Numbered from the stretch's first letter, positions 49,959 through 59,133 are shown. The stretch is 64,000 nucleotides of DNA from JAHEFU01 sp020440645 (GCA_020440645.1 JAGRNR010000011.1:1-64000), one strand, 5' to 3'. Notes: generated by a model from the sequence alone, not told the origin. A program made the numbers and translations.

Positions 49959-50048
49959 TCAGGCCATGATGTTCGGCAGGTTCGCACCGGCCAGCACAAG
50001 CACCAGACAGATGATCACTCCTGCGATTGCATCGTAGATTGTGTTCAT
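49959..50048 (-). CDS. 29-residue single-span membrane protein
   Basis: A 30-codon reading frame with a good ribosome site (GAGGTG five bases before the ATG). It encodes MNTIYDAIAGVI, then a hydrophobic run ICLVLVLAGANL and a short tail: one membrane helix. Family unknown. It sits alone between pspA and the M48 peptidase, on the opposite strand. Small hydrophobic proteins of this size are often regulators of membrane complexes or toxin-like peptides. Expression needs proof. Confidence 0.5.
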   Translation of the reverse strand: MNTIYDAIAGVIICLVLVLAGANLPNIMA

Positions 50049-50252
50049 GACATCACCTCATTAAGTTGATTCCGGTGGCGGGGAGTTCCTGCTCCTTCGC
50101 AACCGTTAGTGATTCCCTTGAGGTTGATTCGATAAACATAAATTTCGAAAAATACCGAAATAACTGAGTTATCCTGTGCGGAATCCATGGGCTGTCCAAA
50201 TTCCAGTGGGTTTAATGGATCAAACCGGCGCTGCACATCGTCTAAAGATCAG

Positions 50253-50289
50253 GGATCACCGGTCGGAATGAATCAAGGCACGGTGATCC
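50253..50289 (+). promoter_or_regulatory. inverted repeat before the M48 peptidase start
   Basis: GGATCACCG (50253-50261) and CGGTGATCC (50281-50289) form a perfect 9-bp inverted repeat with 19 bases between, ending 11 bases before the ATG. It could be an operator or a hairpin affecting translation. The remaining 250-base gap is AT-rich and otherwise unremarkable. Confidence 0.4.
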
Positions 50290-50300
50290 GAGGGTAGGGT

Positions 50301-51386
50301 ATGTACATGCTTGCGAGGATGGCACTGCTGCTTGTTGCATTCAGCGCACTGCTGGTGCAGCCCGCCAGCGCGGGCGGACTCAAGCTGAATGGCATGTTCA
50401 AGCTGTCCGTGGAGGACGAGAAGCGCATCGGGGCCAAGATGCTGGAGGACTTCCGCAAGGACCCAGGCGTATATGCACCTGACAGCCAGGACCGCCGCAA
50501 CAAGATTGTGCAGGATATCGGCAACAAGCTTGTTGAGATGAACAGCGAAGCCGTCGCCGGCTCCGAGTTTGAATTCCAGTTCTTCCTCAGCAAGGACAAG
50601 ACTGTCAACGCCTACGCCACGCCTGGCGGATACATATATGTCACTGAAGGCCTGATGGATGTGATGGCCTACGACCAGTCGATGGTTGCCGCAGTGATGG
50701 CACATGAGATGGGACACGTGCTGGAACGGCACGTCAAGGATGGCTATGAGAAAGGCATGCAGGGAGCTGCCGGACTGACCGTGCTCGGTGTGCTGCTGGG
50801 CAAGAAGAACCGCGATGCCCTGAACCTGCTGGAAAGCGTCGGCGGCATCGTCTACCTGAAGTTCAACCGCGACCAGGAAGAGGAGTCAGACCGGCATGGC
50901 GTGCAGATTGCCTTCAATGCGGGTTATGACCCCTACGGCATGATGCGCAGCCTCGAATGCCTCGAGGCGCTGTATGGCAACTCTGGCGAGGTCGGCGAAT
51001 GGACGCAGAGCCATCCTTCGACTGACAACCGGGTGAAGCGCACGGAGTACATCGCCAAGGAAGTCAGCGGGCACGAGCATGGCTACTGGCCGATCCCCGC
51101 ACCGAAGGACAAGGAGCATCCGCTCTACGAGAAGTACGGCAAGCCGGGTACGACCGGTGAAGAGGTGACCAAGTCAACCAGCCCGGTGAAGTCCACCAGT
51201 GCGGGCTCAGCCAGCAACGTCCGCTTCAAGGGTGATGTAGGCATGGAGCACCGCCATGAGATCTGGGTGGTTGAGGACAGCGGATCGCAGACGGAAAATG
51301 GCAACGCCGGGCAGGATGATCAGCCGCCTGCCGAAGACCCAGGCGCCGATAACCCGCCGCAGCTGGATCCGCAGCGCGGGGAGTAG
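50301..51386 (+). CDS. M48 family zinc metallopeptidase, exported
   Basis: 361 aa. A signal peptide (1-24, ends ASA) is followed by the M48 catalytic domain with HEMGH (about 136) and the third zinc ligand in EEESDRHG. The C-terminal region is low-complexity and acidic. Its build resembles BepA and LoiP, periplasmic proteases of outer-membrane quality control. Start codons at 50301 and 50307 are both possible. It converges with the Lpt permease operon, eight bases apart. Confidence 0.9.
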   Translation: MYMLARMALLLVAFSALLVQPASAGGLKLNGMFKLSVEDEKRIGAKMLEDFRKDPGVYAPDSQDRRNKIVQDIGNKLVEMNSEAVAGSEFEFQFFLSKDKTVNAYATPGGYIYVTEGLMDVMAYDQSMVAAVMAHEMGHVLERHVKDGYEKGMQGAAGLTVLGVLLGKKNRDALNLLESVGGIVYLKFNRDQEEESDRHGVQIAFNAGYDPYGMMRSLECLEALYGNSGEVGEWTQSHPSTDNRVKRTEYIAKEVSGHEHGYWPIPAPKDKEHPLYEKYGKPGTTGEEVTKSTSPVKSTSAGSASNVRFKGDVGMEHRHEIWVVEDSGSQTENGNAGQDDQPPAEDPGADNPPQLDPQRGE

Positions 51387-51393
51387 GCCGGCG

Positions 51394-53148
51394 CTACTTG
51401 CGGGCCTTGATGATCAGCACCACCGCCGCACCGACGAACAGCATCGGTGCCAGCCAGCCCGCGATCATCGGGTGGAAGATGTTGTCACCCTTGCTGGCGA
51501 GCTTGTGCCCGGCTATCACCAGGTCCTGTGACATGATCACGCCGCGGCTGCCCAGCACGCGCGCACTGAAGAAGATGATGTAGTAGATCATCATCAGCGC
51601 GAACGACAGGATGATGCCCATGTTGCGCTCGTCACGCGGGCCGCGCAGCGAGACAGGCACTGCAACGAGCATCAGGGCGATGCAGGCGAAGGGGATGGAG
51701 TACTTGAAGTAGTACTCGGTCCAGTCCTTCACGTAGCGCGACTGCAGGCCGGGGTTGGGGAAGGCCAGGGCCGCGATCCTGTCGCGAGTCCTTGCAATGC
51801 GGGAGCGCAGCTCCTTCGTGTTCAGCTCCGTCGGCTGCGGCTCCAGCGCATATTCGATCACGCGCGTACCGATGTCGATGCGCACCTCCGGCATCTCCGC
51901 ACAGACAATGCTGTCGCCATTGGTCTCGTCAAGGTTGTAGAGCGTGACATCCGTCAGCACGAGGAACTTGTCACGCACATAGCCTTCCCTGGCAACGAAG
52001 ATGCGCGGGAAGCGCCGAGTGCCGCCTTCATTGACGAAGTAGTCATACAGGCGGATGTTGAGCATGAAGCTCTCATCGCGGAAACCGCCTTCCTCGAGGT
52101 CGATGCGGCGCTTGACGATCTCATCCACGTAGAAGTACTTCTTCTGCGGTGCCTTGATGATGATGCCTGGCTTGATGAAGTCCACGACCTGCGCCGTCCA
52201 GAACACCTTCAGTACTTCCTTGTACTCGCGGTTCGTCGGTGGCACGACATGCTCGTAGATCGACCAGGTCATCAGGCCGGCCACGATCGCCATTGTCACA
52301 AATGGTATGTATATTCGGTAGAGGCTGACGCCGTTCGTCATGAAGGCCACGATCTCGTTGTCACGGTTCAGCCGGCCCATTGACATGAGCGTAGAGAAAA
52401 GCACGGCGACGGGGATTGCCAGTACGATGAAGGCCGGCGCTGACAGCAGCAGCACCTTGGCAATGGTGAATGGCGGGATGCCCTTCGAGAAGATCTTCTC
52501 ACCCAGCGCGAAGATCGAGGTGATGATCAGGAAGAAAGTGAATCCCATCGTACCCAGCATGAAGAAACCGAAACTCTCCAGCCAGAGGTACTTCTCGATC
52601 GTCAGCACCTTGAACCTGACAACGAACAGCCACTTCAACGCGGCCAGGATCGCCTGCCAGAATCCGACGTGCCTGTGCTCGCCGCGGGCCAGCAGCATTC
52701 CGATGTCGTGAATCCGGCCCTTGCTGTCATGGTGCAGGGTCAGGTTTCGGCCGGTGAAGGTGCGGGACTTCTTGTCCCGGACAACCTTCAGTGCCTCCCT
52801 GATGAGCGGGCTGTCCAGCTTCTGGACCTTACCCTTTTCATCGTGGAACTTGGTCAGCTGCAGGCCGTGCAGCTTCTCCTGGCGCTTGATGTCCTCGGCA
52901 GCAACAAGGTTGATGCGCCGGGCCATTACATCACCGGTGTTGCGGCGCACTTCATAGTGCGTGACAATCCTGTTTCCGGCGGGAGCGGACATTGCTTCCG
53001 TTACTGCGTGTGCAGGTGTCGAGGTGGAATCGCCGTCTGGTGATCCCGGGTCAGGCTGCACTGGATCAGCTGTATCCGCGGCCGGCTGCAGTCCATCATT
53101 GCCGGTTTCGGCCTGCGGGCCCTGCTCCTGCCTTTCGTCGTCGTACAT
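51394..53148 (-). CDS. LptF/LptG (YjgP/YjgQ) permease with N-terminal extension
   Basis: 584 aa. The YjgP/YjgQ core begins near residue 190 (YLWLESFGFFMLGTMGF) with the conserved PVAVLFSTLMSMGRLNRDNE loop, a periplasmic domain and three C-terminal spans (ending MLFVGAAVVLIIKARK). The first ~175 residues form a soluble extension absent from usual members of about 360-390 aa: a Pro/Asp-rich start, then a folded-looking region. With its neighbour it would drive LPS out of the inner membrane together with LptB. It follows the other permease by three bases. Confidence 0.88.
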   Translation of the reverse strand: MYDDERQEQGPQAETGNDGLQPAADTADPVQPDPGSPDGDSTSTPAHAVTEAMSAPAGNRIVTHYEVRRNTGDVMARRINLVAAEDIKRQEKLHGLQLTKFHDEKGKVQKLDSPLIREALKVVRDKKSRTFTGRNLTLHHDSKGRIHDIGMLLARGEHRHVGFWQAILAALKWLFVVRFKVLTIEKYLWLESFGFFMLGTMGFTFFLIITSIFALGEKIFSKGIPPFTIAKVLLLSAPAFIVLAIPVAVLFSTLMSMGRLNRDNEIVAFMTNGVSLYRIYIPFVTMAIVAGLMTWSIYEHVVPPTNREYKEVLKVFWTAQVVDFIKPGIIIKAPQKKYFYVDEIVKRRIDLEEGGFRDESFMLNIRLYDYFVNEGGTRRFPRIFVAREGYVRDKFLVLTDVTLYNLDETNGDSIVCAEMPEVRIDIGTRVIEYALEPQPTELNTKELRSRIARTRDRIAALAFPNPGLQSRYVKDWTEYYFKYSIPFACIALMLVAVPVSLRGPRDERNMGIILSFALMMIYYIIFFSARVLGSRGVIMSQDLVIAGHKLASKGDNIFHPMIAGWLAPMLFVGAAVVLIIKARK

Positions 53149-53151
53149 GGC

Positions 53152-54285
53152 TTACTTGCGGCTGAACAGGAAGATACCGAAGGCGATGAACGCAAATACA
53201 ATGTTCATCGCCCATGCCGCAAGCCAGGGCGGGACCACCTCGTTGTAGCCCATCAACTTGGCGAGGAAGTAGATGGTGTAGTAGATCAGCACCAGCACGA
53301 AGCTGATGATCAGGCCCAGCAGGCGCTCGTCTCGCGGGGCCCGCAGGGACAGTGGCATTGCCACGAGCGCGAATGCCAGCGAGGCGAAGGGTCCGCTGTA
53401 GCGCATGTGGTAGTCGGTCATTTCCTGGGCAACGTTCTCGCCACGGGCCTTCTTGATGCGCGACTGTTCCGCGAGGTCGGTCTGGGTCAGTTCCTGCGGG
53501 GTCTTGATCTGGGTGTACTGGTCCGCCAGGGCCAGCCCGATGTTGCTCTTATAGGTCGGCTCATTGATGTAGCTGTCGTACAGCTTGGCACTTTCCTCAT
53601 CACCGATGATCTTCGGGTCCGTGGTGAAGTGGTCGAACACGTGTGCCGGGGTGGCGAGGTTCACGCCGAGGTTGAGGATCGCCTTGTTGACGCTGCCGAC
53701 CCGGCTGGTCACCAGCAGTTCACCTTCGTTCTCGCTCCAGGAGTCGTACACCACGTTATTCAACGCGCCGCTGTCCTCATCAAATGAGGTGGCGGCGAGG
53801 AACTGCCCACTGTCCAGCCTTGTTATGAAAGGATCAGCTTCGCTGTTCTCATCCTGGCGGATCACCGGGTTGGCGTCGATGATCTTCTGCTGCTGGGCCG
53901 CCGCCAGGGTGACCAGATTCTCCTGCGTGAAGTAGGCGATGATCACCGCAATGCATGACAGCACGAGGTAGGGCATGAACAGGCGGTAGAGGCTGATGCC
54001 GTTCGTGAAGAATGCTGTCAGCTCATTGTCCTTGGCCAGGCGTCCCATGCTCATCAGCGTGGCGAACAGGATGCCGATCGGCAGGCTCCAGGTCATGAAG
54101 TTCGGTGCCTCGAGCAGGGTGACCATCGCGATCGCCTTGCCGGGCTGGCTCGGGTCCAGCAACTTGTCAGCTTCCAGGAACAGCTTGTTGATCAGCAGGA
54201 ATGCCAGGAATGCGCTGAATCCAAGCACAAACAGTCCCCCGGCTTCGAGGAACACATATTTATCTACTGTGCGGATCCACTTCAC
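53152..54285 (-). CDS. LptF/LptG (YjgP/YjgQ) permease
   Basis: 377 aa, the normal length. Six spans surround a periplasmic beta domain. The loop LPIGILFATLMSMGRLAKDNE and the end LPLSLRAPRDERLLGLI match the family. GTG start at 54285; a TAGAAT lies about 40 bases upstream. It and the downstream gene form the LptFG pair of the LPS exporter, evidence for an outer membrane. LptB and LptC are not in the window. Confidence 0.92.
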   Translation of the reverse strand: MKWIRTVDKYVFLEAGGLFVLGFSAFLAFLLINKLFLEADKLLDPSQPGKAIAMVTLLEAPNFMTWSLPIGILFATLMSMGRLAKDNELTAFFTNGISLYRLFMPYLVLSCIAVIIAYFTQENLVTLAAAQQQKIIDANPVIRQDENSEADPFITRLDSGQFLAATSFDEDSGALNNVVYDSWSENEGELLVTSRVGSVNKAILNLGVNLATPAHVFDHFTTDPKIIGDEESAKLYDSYINEPTYKSNIGLALADQYTQIKTPQELTQTDLAEQSRIKKARGENVAQEMTDYHMRYSGPFASLAFALVAMPLSLRAPRDERLLGLIISFVLVLIYYTIYFLAKLMGYNEVVPPWLAAWAMNIVFAFIAFGIFLFSRK

Positions 54286-54451
54286 TGTACTTCAGACGGG
54301 AGATGCCCCATTCCTATTCTAATTGATATGACACTCGACCTTGCAGAAGCAGGGAGATGTTTGATTCTGCAATATTCACCTTTCATCGCGGGCAAAATAC
54401 TAAATGTATATAGTGTGTTATTATCTTAGCGACAAACGGATTCCGGGCGCT

Positions 54452-54474
54452 GGTCACTCTGTGGCCTTTTTTTT
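54452..54474 (+). terminator. leader terminator (attenuator-like) before rimP
   Basis: GGTCAC and GTGGCC form a 6-bp stem (one G-U pair) with loop TCT, followed by eight T residues. It ends three bases before the rimP start codon. No gene upstream on this strand needs termination, so it probably regulates the operon downstream. Confidence 0.6.
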
Positions 54475-54477
54475 GCA

Positions 54478-54948
54478 ATGTACACAGACATGTTACAGCT
54501 GGAGGAGGAACTCGATGAGTTCCTCTATGATTATGGATACCAGTTGGTGGACTTTGTCATTGCCGGAAAGGGTCCAAGCCGTATCTACCGCGTGCTGTTC
54601 GAGCATGTTGGTGATGAGAAGATAACGATAGACGACTGCAGCGGGATGGCACCGCAGGTGCGCCTGTTCCTGGAAATGAAGGGTGTTTACAACGAGAAGA
54701 GCAGTCTGGAGCTGTCCAGCGGTGGACTTGACCGGGTGCTCAAGCGAGACCGGGACTTTGAGAAGTTCCTTGGACGTGAAGTGAAGGTGCGTTTCTTTGA
54801 CGGCCAGCACAAGGTGACCCTCAAGGGCCAGCTTGCCAGCTTCACGGACAGGATGCTGATGATTGTCCCAAGTGAGGGCGGGGAGACCGTCCAGGTGGAC
54901 CGCGGTTCGGTCGAGAAGGCGAACCTGGTCCCCAATGTGGAGTTCTGA
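54478..54948 (+). CDS. rimP: ribosome maturation factor RimP
   Basis: 156 aa. The N-terminal half has YGYQLVDFVIAGKGPSRIYR and ITIDDCSGMAPQVR, and the C-terminal Sm-like half SSGGLDRVLKRDRDFEKFLG. It assists 30S subunit maturation. The ATG at 54478 comes directly after the T-tract of a hairpin, with no Shine-Dalgarno; an ATG at 54490 is the alternative. First gene of the classical rimP-nusA-ylxR-infB operon. Confidence 0.94.
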   Translation: MYTDMLQLEEELDEFLYDYGYQLVDFVIAGKGPSRIYRVLFEHVGDEKITIDDCSGMAPQVRLFLEMKGVYNEKSSLELSSGGLDRVLKRDRDFEKFLGREVKVRFFDGQHKVTLKGQLASFTDRMLMIVPSEGGETVQVDRGSVEKANLVPNVEF

Positions 54949-54949
54949 A

Positions 54950-56140
54950 ATGAAGTTAGATCCGCAGTTCGCAGCTGCAATACAGGAGATCGAGACCACC
55001 CGCGGCATCCCGCGGGACCGGATCGTTGACGCCCTGCGCCAGGGCTTTGAGGCCGCGTACGAGAAGAACTTCGGTTCCGCAAACAACCTTGAGGTCGAGG
55101 TCAACCTGCGTACCGGTGTGATTGAGGCCTACCTCACGAAGACCGTCGTGGAGGACGTCCAGGACGAGAATGAGGAAATCAGCCTCAGCGAAGCGCGTGA
55201 AGTGGAGGAGGGAGCCGAAATCGGCGACAGCCTCGGCTTCGAGGCGGACATGACCTCACTCGGCAACCTGGCGATCCACACCTTCAAGCAGAAGCTCAAA
55301 AGCCTGATCAAGGACGCCGAGCGCGACAAGGTGATGCGCCTTTATGGCGACCGTATCTTCGAGATGATCAACTGCACCGTGCTCTTCGTGGAGCGTGGCG
55401 ATGTGTATGTCGAAACGCCTGACAAGGTTGAGGGCATCATCCCCTACAAGGAGCAGATCCCGCGCGAGCGGCTCAATCCCGGCCAGCGGGTGAAGTGCCT
55501 GCTGACCGAGGTACGCAACGTGCGCAAGGCGCCGATGCTGGTTTTCAGCCGCACACACGCCGACCTGCTGCGCGAGCTGATGAAGAACGAGGTGCCGGAA
55601 GTGCGCGAGGGCAACATCGAGATCGTGGCGATCTCGCGTGACCCGGGCTACCGCGCCAAGGTGGCTGTGCGCAGCAAGCTGCCTGAGCTGGATCCGGTGG
55701 GGTCCTGCATCGGCAGCCGCGGTATCCGCATCACTGCGATCAGCCACGATGTCAATGACGAGAAGATTGACCTGGTGCTCTGGAAGGAGGATCCTTTCGA
55801 GTTCATCGCTGAGGCCCTGAGCCCCGCGAAGGTGATGAGCGTCGAGATCTTCGAGGAGGAGCGCAAGGGTATCGTGGTCGTTCCGGACGACCAGATCAGC
55901 CTCGCGATCGGCAAGGGCTGGCGAAATGTCAAGCTGGCCAGCAAGCTGACACGCTACTTCCTGGACGTCAAGAGCCAGTCGGAGATGGCAGAGTCCGGTG
56001 GCGACATGATGCGTGAAGACGACGGCGACGATTACATTGACGACGACGACAACGACTACATCGACGAGCCGGAGGAGGGCGAGGGCCAGCTGGCTGGTGC
56101 CCACGCCGGTGATGACGAATCCGAAGAGGCTGGTGAATAG
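54950..56140 (+). CDS. nusA: transcription termination/antitermination factor NusA
   Basis: 396 aa. N-terminal polymerase-binding domain, S1 domain (about 130-195), KH1 and KH2 (LDPVGSCIGSRGIRITAI at about 245-262, then VPDDQISLAIGKGWRNVKLA). The protein ends in an acidic tail and lacks the AR repeats of E. coli NusA. It controls pausing and termination, and in E. coli is known to act on its own operon leader. It starts one base after the rimP stop. Confidence 0.96.
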   Translation: MKLDPQFAAAIQEIETTRGIPRDRIVDALRQGFEAAYEKNFGSANNLEVEVNLRTGVIEAYLTKTVVEDVQDENEEISLSEAREVEEGAEIGDSLGFEADMTSLGNLAIHTFKQKLKSLIKDAERDKVMRLYGDRIFEMINCTVLFVERGDVYVETPDKVEGIIPYKEQIPRERLNPGQRVKCLLTEVRNVRKAPMLVFSRTHADLLRELMKNEVPEVREGNIEIVAISRDPGYRAKVAVRSKLPELDPVGSCIGSRGIRITAISHDVNDEKIDLVLWKEDPFEFIAEALSPAKVMSVEIFEEERKGIVVVPDDQISLAIGKGWRNVKLASKLTRYFLDVKSQSEMAESGGDMMREDDGDDYIDDDDNDYIDEPEEGEGQLAGAHAGDDESEEAGE

Positions 56141-56460
56141 CTTTCTGCTCGGCTGTTGAAGGCGCCATCCGTGGCAAACCCGGCAGGACCTGTGTGGGCT
56201 GCCGCAGCAAGCACGAGCAGGAAAAGCTGCTGAGGTTCCAGCTTGATGCTGAAGGCCGGGTCAGGCATGTATCCCGGCCCGCTGATTCCTTCGGTGGTCG
56301 CAGCGTCTACCTCTGCCCGGACCGGGCTTGCCTGCGTGCTGTGCTCAAGCGCGGTGTGCTGGTATTCAGGCATTCGAAGTATGCTAAGATTGTCGTTCGT
56401 CTGAATGAGCTTCAGGCGCGACGTCTTGCGCGCGCATTCAGGCACGTTCCCGTGGACTGA
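56137..56460 (+). CDS. ylxR: YlxR (DUF448) RNA-binding protein, start unresolved
   Basis: The family motif GRTCVGCRSKHEQEKLLRF is complete, but the only standard start codon in frame is the GTG at 56194, inside this motif (its Val). The frame is open upstream back to a TGA at 56134, with ATA at 56137 (overlapping the nusA stop) and ATC at 56167 as the only near-start codons. Either a rare start codon is used or a base error hides the true one. The end is LARAFRHVPVD. YlxR sits between nusA and infB in most bacteria and binds RNA. Confidence 0.8.
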   Translation: MAFCSAVEGAIRGKPGRTCVGCRSKHEQEKLLRFQLDAEGRVRHVSRPADSFGGRSVYLCPDRACLRAVLKRGVLVFRHSKYAKIVVRLNELQARRLARAFRHVPVD

Positions 56461-56482
56461 AGCACGGGAGAACAAGGAGTCT

Positions 56483-59035
56483 ATGACGAAATCGGTCATT
56501 AATCTGGTCAAGGAACTTGGTGTCAAGAGCACCAGCGAAGTGCTGGAGCTCCTGCGCGAAGTCGGTGTGGATACCGACGCCGAAGGCTTTGGCGTCATGT
56601 CCAAGATTCCCGAGGACATCGTATCCCGCATGCGCCAGGCAAAGGGCCGCAAGGGCCTCAGCGCTCCGGTGGAGACTCCTCCCCCCGCTGCCACCGCCAA
56701 TGGTGAGCAGGAGAAGAAGAGTGCGCGGCGGATCGTCGAGGATGAACCGGGCAAGGTTGATCTGGACAGCGGTCCGATCAAGCGCAGTGCCCGCAAGGAC
56801 TTCTTCGGTGCCCGCAAGCCCGAGAAGCGCGAGCCTTCGGTAGCAGCAAAGGAAGACCCGGGTGAGGACCGTCCGCGCCGCAGCGTGACGCGCAACCCGA
56901 TCACCGAGAAGGAACGCCTCCAGCAGCAGGGTCCGCGCCAGGGTGGTGCGGAAGCCGCCGGTGCTGACAGCCGTCCGGCTGACAGGCGCAAGCCTGTCCG
57001 CAGTGACAAGCCGGATTTCTCCGGGGGACCGCGCATCATCAGCATGCCGGATCCGGAGGACAGGTCCGATGCCAGCCGCTCTGGTGGCGGAGGCGGAGTG
57101 AAGCGCAAGCCGGCTGACCCGCGCCGCAAGGGCACGGCCACACCGGCAGCCGCAGCGGCCCAGCATGGTGGTCGCCGCAAGAAGCTCAAGAACATCGGCG
57201 GGCAGGATGACGACGGCAGGATGCGCAGCCGCAAGCGCGTGTTCAAGGTCGCTTCACAGGCGCAGGAGGCCTCAACGGTCGTCCCGCACCTGAAGATCCC
57301 CGGCGAGATGACCATCCGTGACGTAGCCAAGATGACCGGCGTGAAGGTTGCCGAGATCGTGCGCTTCCTGATGCGCGAGCTCGAGATCATGGCGAACATC
57401 AACTACGTTGCCAGTGTGGACGAGATCCAGCTGATCGCGGACCACTTCGAGATTGACTACACAGTTGACCTGGCAACCGAGCCAGAGGGCGAGCTCAAGC
57501 AGTTCGAGGACATCGGCAGTGACAACCTGCAGTACCGTCCGCCGGTCGTGACCGTGATGGGCCACGTGGACCACGGTAAGACCAAGCTGCTTGATGCGAT
57601 CCGCAGTGCCAACGTTGTCGCCGGCGAGGCCGGTGGCATCACGCAGCACATCGGCGCTTACCAGGTGGAGAAGAAGGGCAAGCACATCACCTTCATCGAC
57701 ACCCCGGGCCACGAGGCCTTCACCGCGATGCGAGCCCGTGGTTCGCGCATCACCGACATCGTGATCCTGGTCGTGGCATCCGACGACGGCGTGATGCCCC
57801 AGACGATCGAGGCGATCAACCACGCCAAGGATGCCGAGGTGCCGATCATCGTCGCGGTCAACAAGATGGACAAGCCGGAAGCCAACCCTGAGCGCGTGCG
57901 CAACATGCTCGCCGAACACGGGCTGGTGCCCGAGGAATGGGGCGGCGATGTGATGTTCGCACATATCAGCGCCCTGACCGGGGAAGGCATTGACGACCTG
58001 CTGGATAAGATCCTGCTGCAGACCGAGCTCGTCAACCCGCAGGCTGATCCGAGCGCACCACCGTTCGGTGTAGTGATCGAAAGTGAAGTGGACACCGGCA
58101 TCGGCGTCGTTGCCACCGTACTCGTGCAGCAGGGCCAGATGGGCAAGGGCCAGTACCTGCTCAGTGGTTCCAGCATCGGACGCATCAAGCGCATGGAAGA
58201 TGACCACGGCCGTGAGGTTGATTCCGCCGGCCCATCCTTCCCGGTTCGCGTGCTGGGCTTCGTGGACCCGCCGGAAAACGGTGACAAGGTCTACACCTTC
58301 AAGAATAAGAAGCAGGCTTCCGCGATTGCAGAGCAGCGCCTGACTGAGATCCGCAAGAAGGCGGCCGTCTCCAAGCAGCGCATGAGCCTCGAATCCTTCT
58401 ACGGCCAGATGCAGGAGGGTGCGATCAAGACCCTCAAGCTGATCATCAAGGCCGACGTGCAGGGCAGCTCGGAAGCACTGGTGGATGTGATCAACAAGCT
58501 GGACGTGGAAGGTGCCGAGATCCAGGTGATCTCCTCAGGTGTCGGCCAGGTCAACGAAAGCGACGTCAACTTTGCCCAGGCCTCAGGAGCGGTGATCATC
58601 GCCTTCTCTACCGGTGTGACCTCCAACGCCAAGCGCCTGATGGAGAAGGAGAAGGTCGACGTTCGCAGCTATGACATCATTTACAAGGTCACCGAGGACC
58701 TCGAACTGGCGATGAAGGGAATGCTCGATCCGGAGTTCGAGGAGCGCCAGGTCGGCAAGCTGGAGATCCGTGCGATTTTCAAGACCGCCAAGAGCCAGAC
58801 CGTTTGCGGTGGCTATGTGCTTGACGGCATGGCACGGCGTGGCGACAAGTACCGCCTGCTGCGTGGTGGCGAGGTTGTCCTGGAAAACATGACCCTCAAC
58901 AGCCTGCGCCGTTTCAAGGACGATGTACGCGAGGTCAAGAGTGGCTTCGAGTGCGGCTTCATGGTGGAGAACACCGACGTGAAGGAAGGCGACATCCTCA
59001 GCCTGTACGAGATGGTGGAGATCAGCCGCTTCTAG
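56483..59035 (+). CDS. infB: translation initiation factor IF-2
   Basis: 850 aa. An IF2_N domain (1-55, VINLVKELGVKSTSEVLELL) is followed by a charged, Pro/Arg-rich linker (to about 265), a second IF2_N-like domain, and the G domain with GHVDHGKTKLLD (about 359), DTPGHEAF and NKMD, then domains II to IV. It places initiator tRNA on the ribosome. AAGGAG lies a few bases before the ATG. Confidence 0.97.
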   Translation: MTKSVINLVKELGVKSTSEVLELLREVGVDTDAEGFGVMSKIPEDIVSRMRQAKGRKGLSAPVETPPPAATANGEQEKKSARRIVEDEPGKVDLDSGPIKRSARKDFFGARKPEKREPSVAAKEDPGEDRPRRSVTRNPITEKERLQQQGPRQGGAEAAGADSRPADRRKPVRSDKPDFSGGPRIISMPDPEDRSDASRSGGGGGVKRKPADPRRKGTATPAAAAAQHGGRRKKLKNIGGQDDDGRMRSRKRVFKVASQAQEASTVVPHLKIPGEMTIRDVAKMTGVKVAEIVRFLMRELEIMANINYVASVDEIQLIADHFEIDYTVDLATEPEGELKQFEDIGSDNLQYRPPVVTVMGHVDHGKTKLLDAIRSANVVAGEAGGITQHIGAYQVEKKGKHITFIDTPGHEAFTAMRARGSRITDIVILVVASDDGVMPQTIEAINHAKDAEVPIIVAVNKMDKPEANPERVRNMLAEHGLVPEEWGGDVMFAHISALTGEGIDDLLDKILLQTELVNPQADPSAPPFGVVIESEVDTGIGVVATVLVQQGQMGKGQYLLSGSSIGRIKRMEDDHGREVDSAGPSFPVRVLGFVDPPENGDKVYTFKNKKQASAIAEQRLTEIRKKAAVSKQRMSLESFYGQMQEGAIKTLKLIIKADVQGSSEALVDVINKLDVEGAEIQVISSGVGQVNESDVNFAQASGAVIIAFSTGVTSNAKRLMEKEKVDVRSYDIIYKVTEDLELAMKGMLDPEFEERQVGKLEIRAIFKTAKSQTVCGGYVLDGMARRGDKYRLLRGGEVVLENMTLNSLRRFKDDVREVKSGFECGFMVENTDVKEGDILSLYEMVEISRF

Positions 59036-59075
59036 GCTGCCTGCTCATTTCGAAGTCCTTATAGGTTCCGGTTGA

Positions 59076-59091
59076 TTTCGCGCGCGCGAAA
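59076..59091. repeat. 16-bp perfect palindrome after infB
   Basis: TTTCGCGCGCGCGAAA is fully self-complementary with a 10-base alternating CG core. It lies 41 bases after the infB stop. There is no T-tract on either side. Confidence 0.5.
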
Positions 59092-59133
59092 GCAGTCAAA
59101 GATTCTGTACAGGAATTGATCAGTGGCCGGGGT

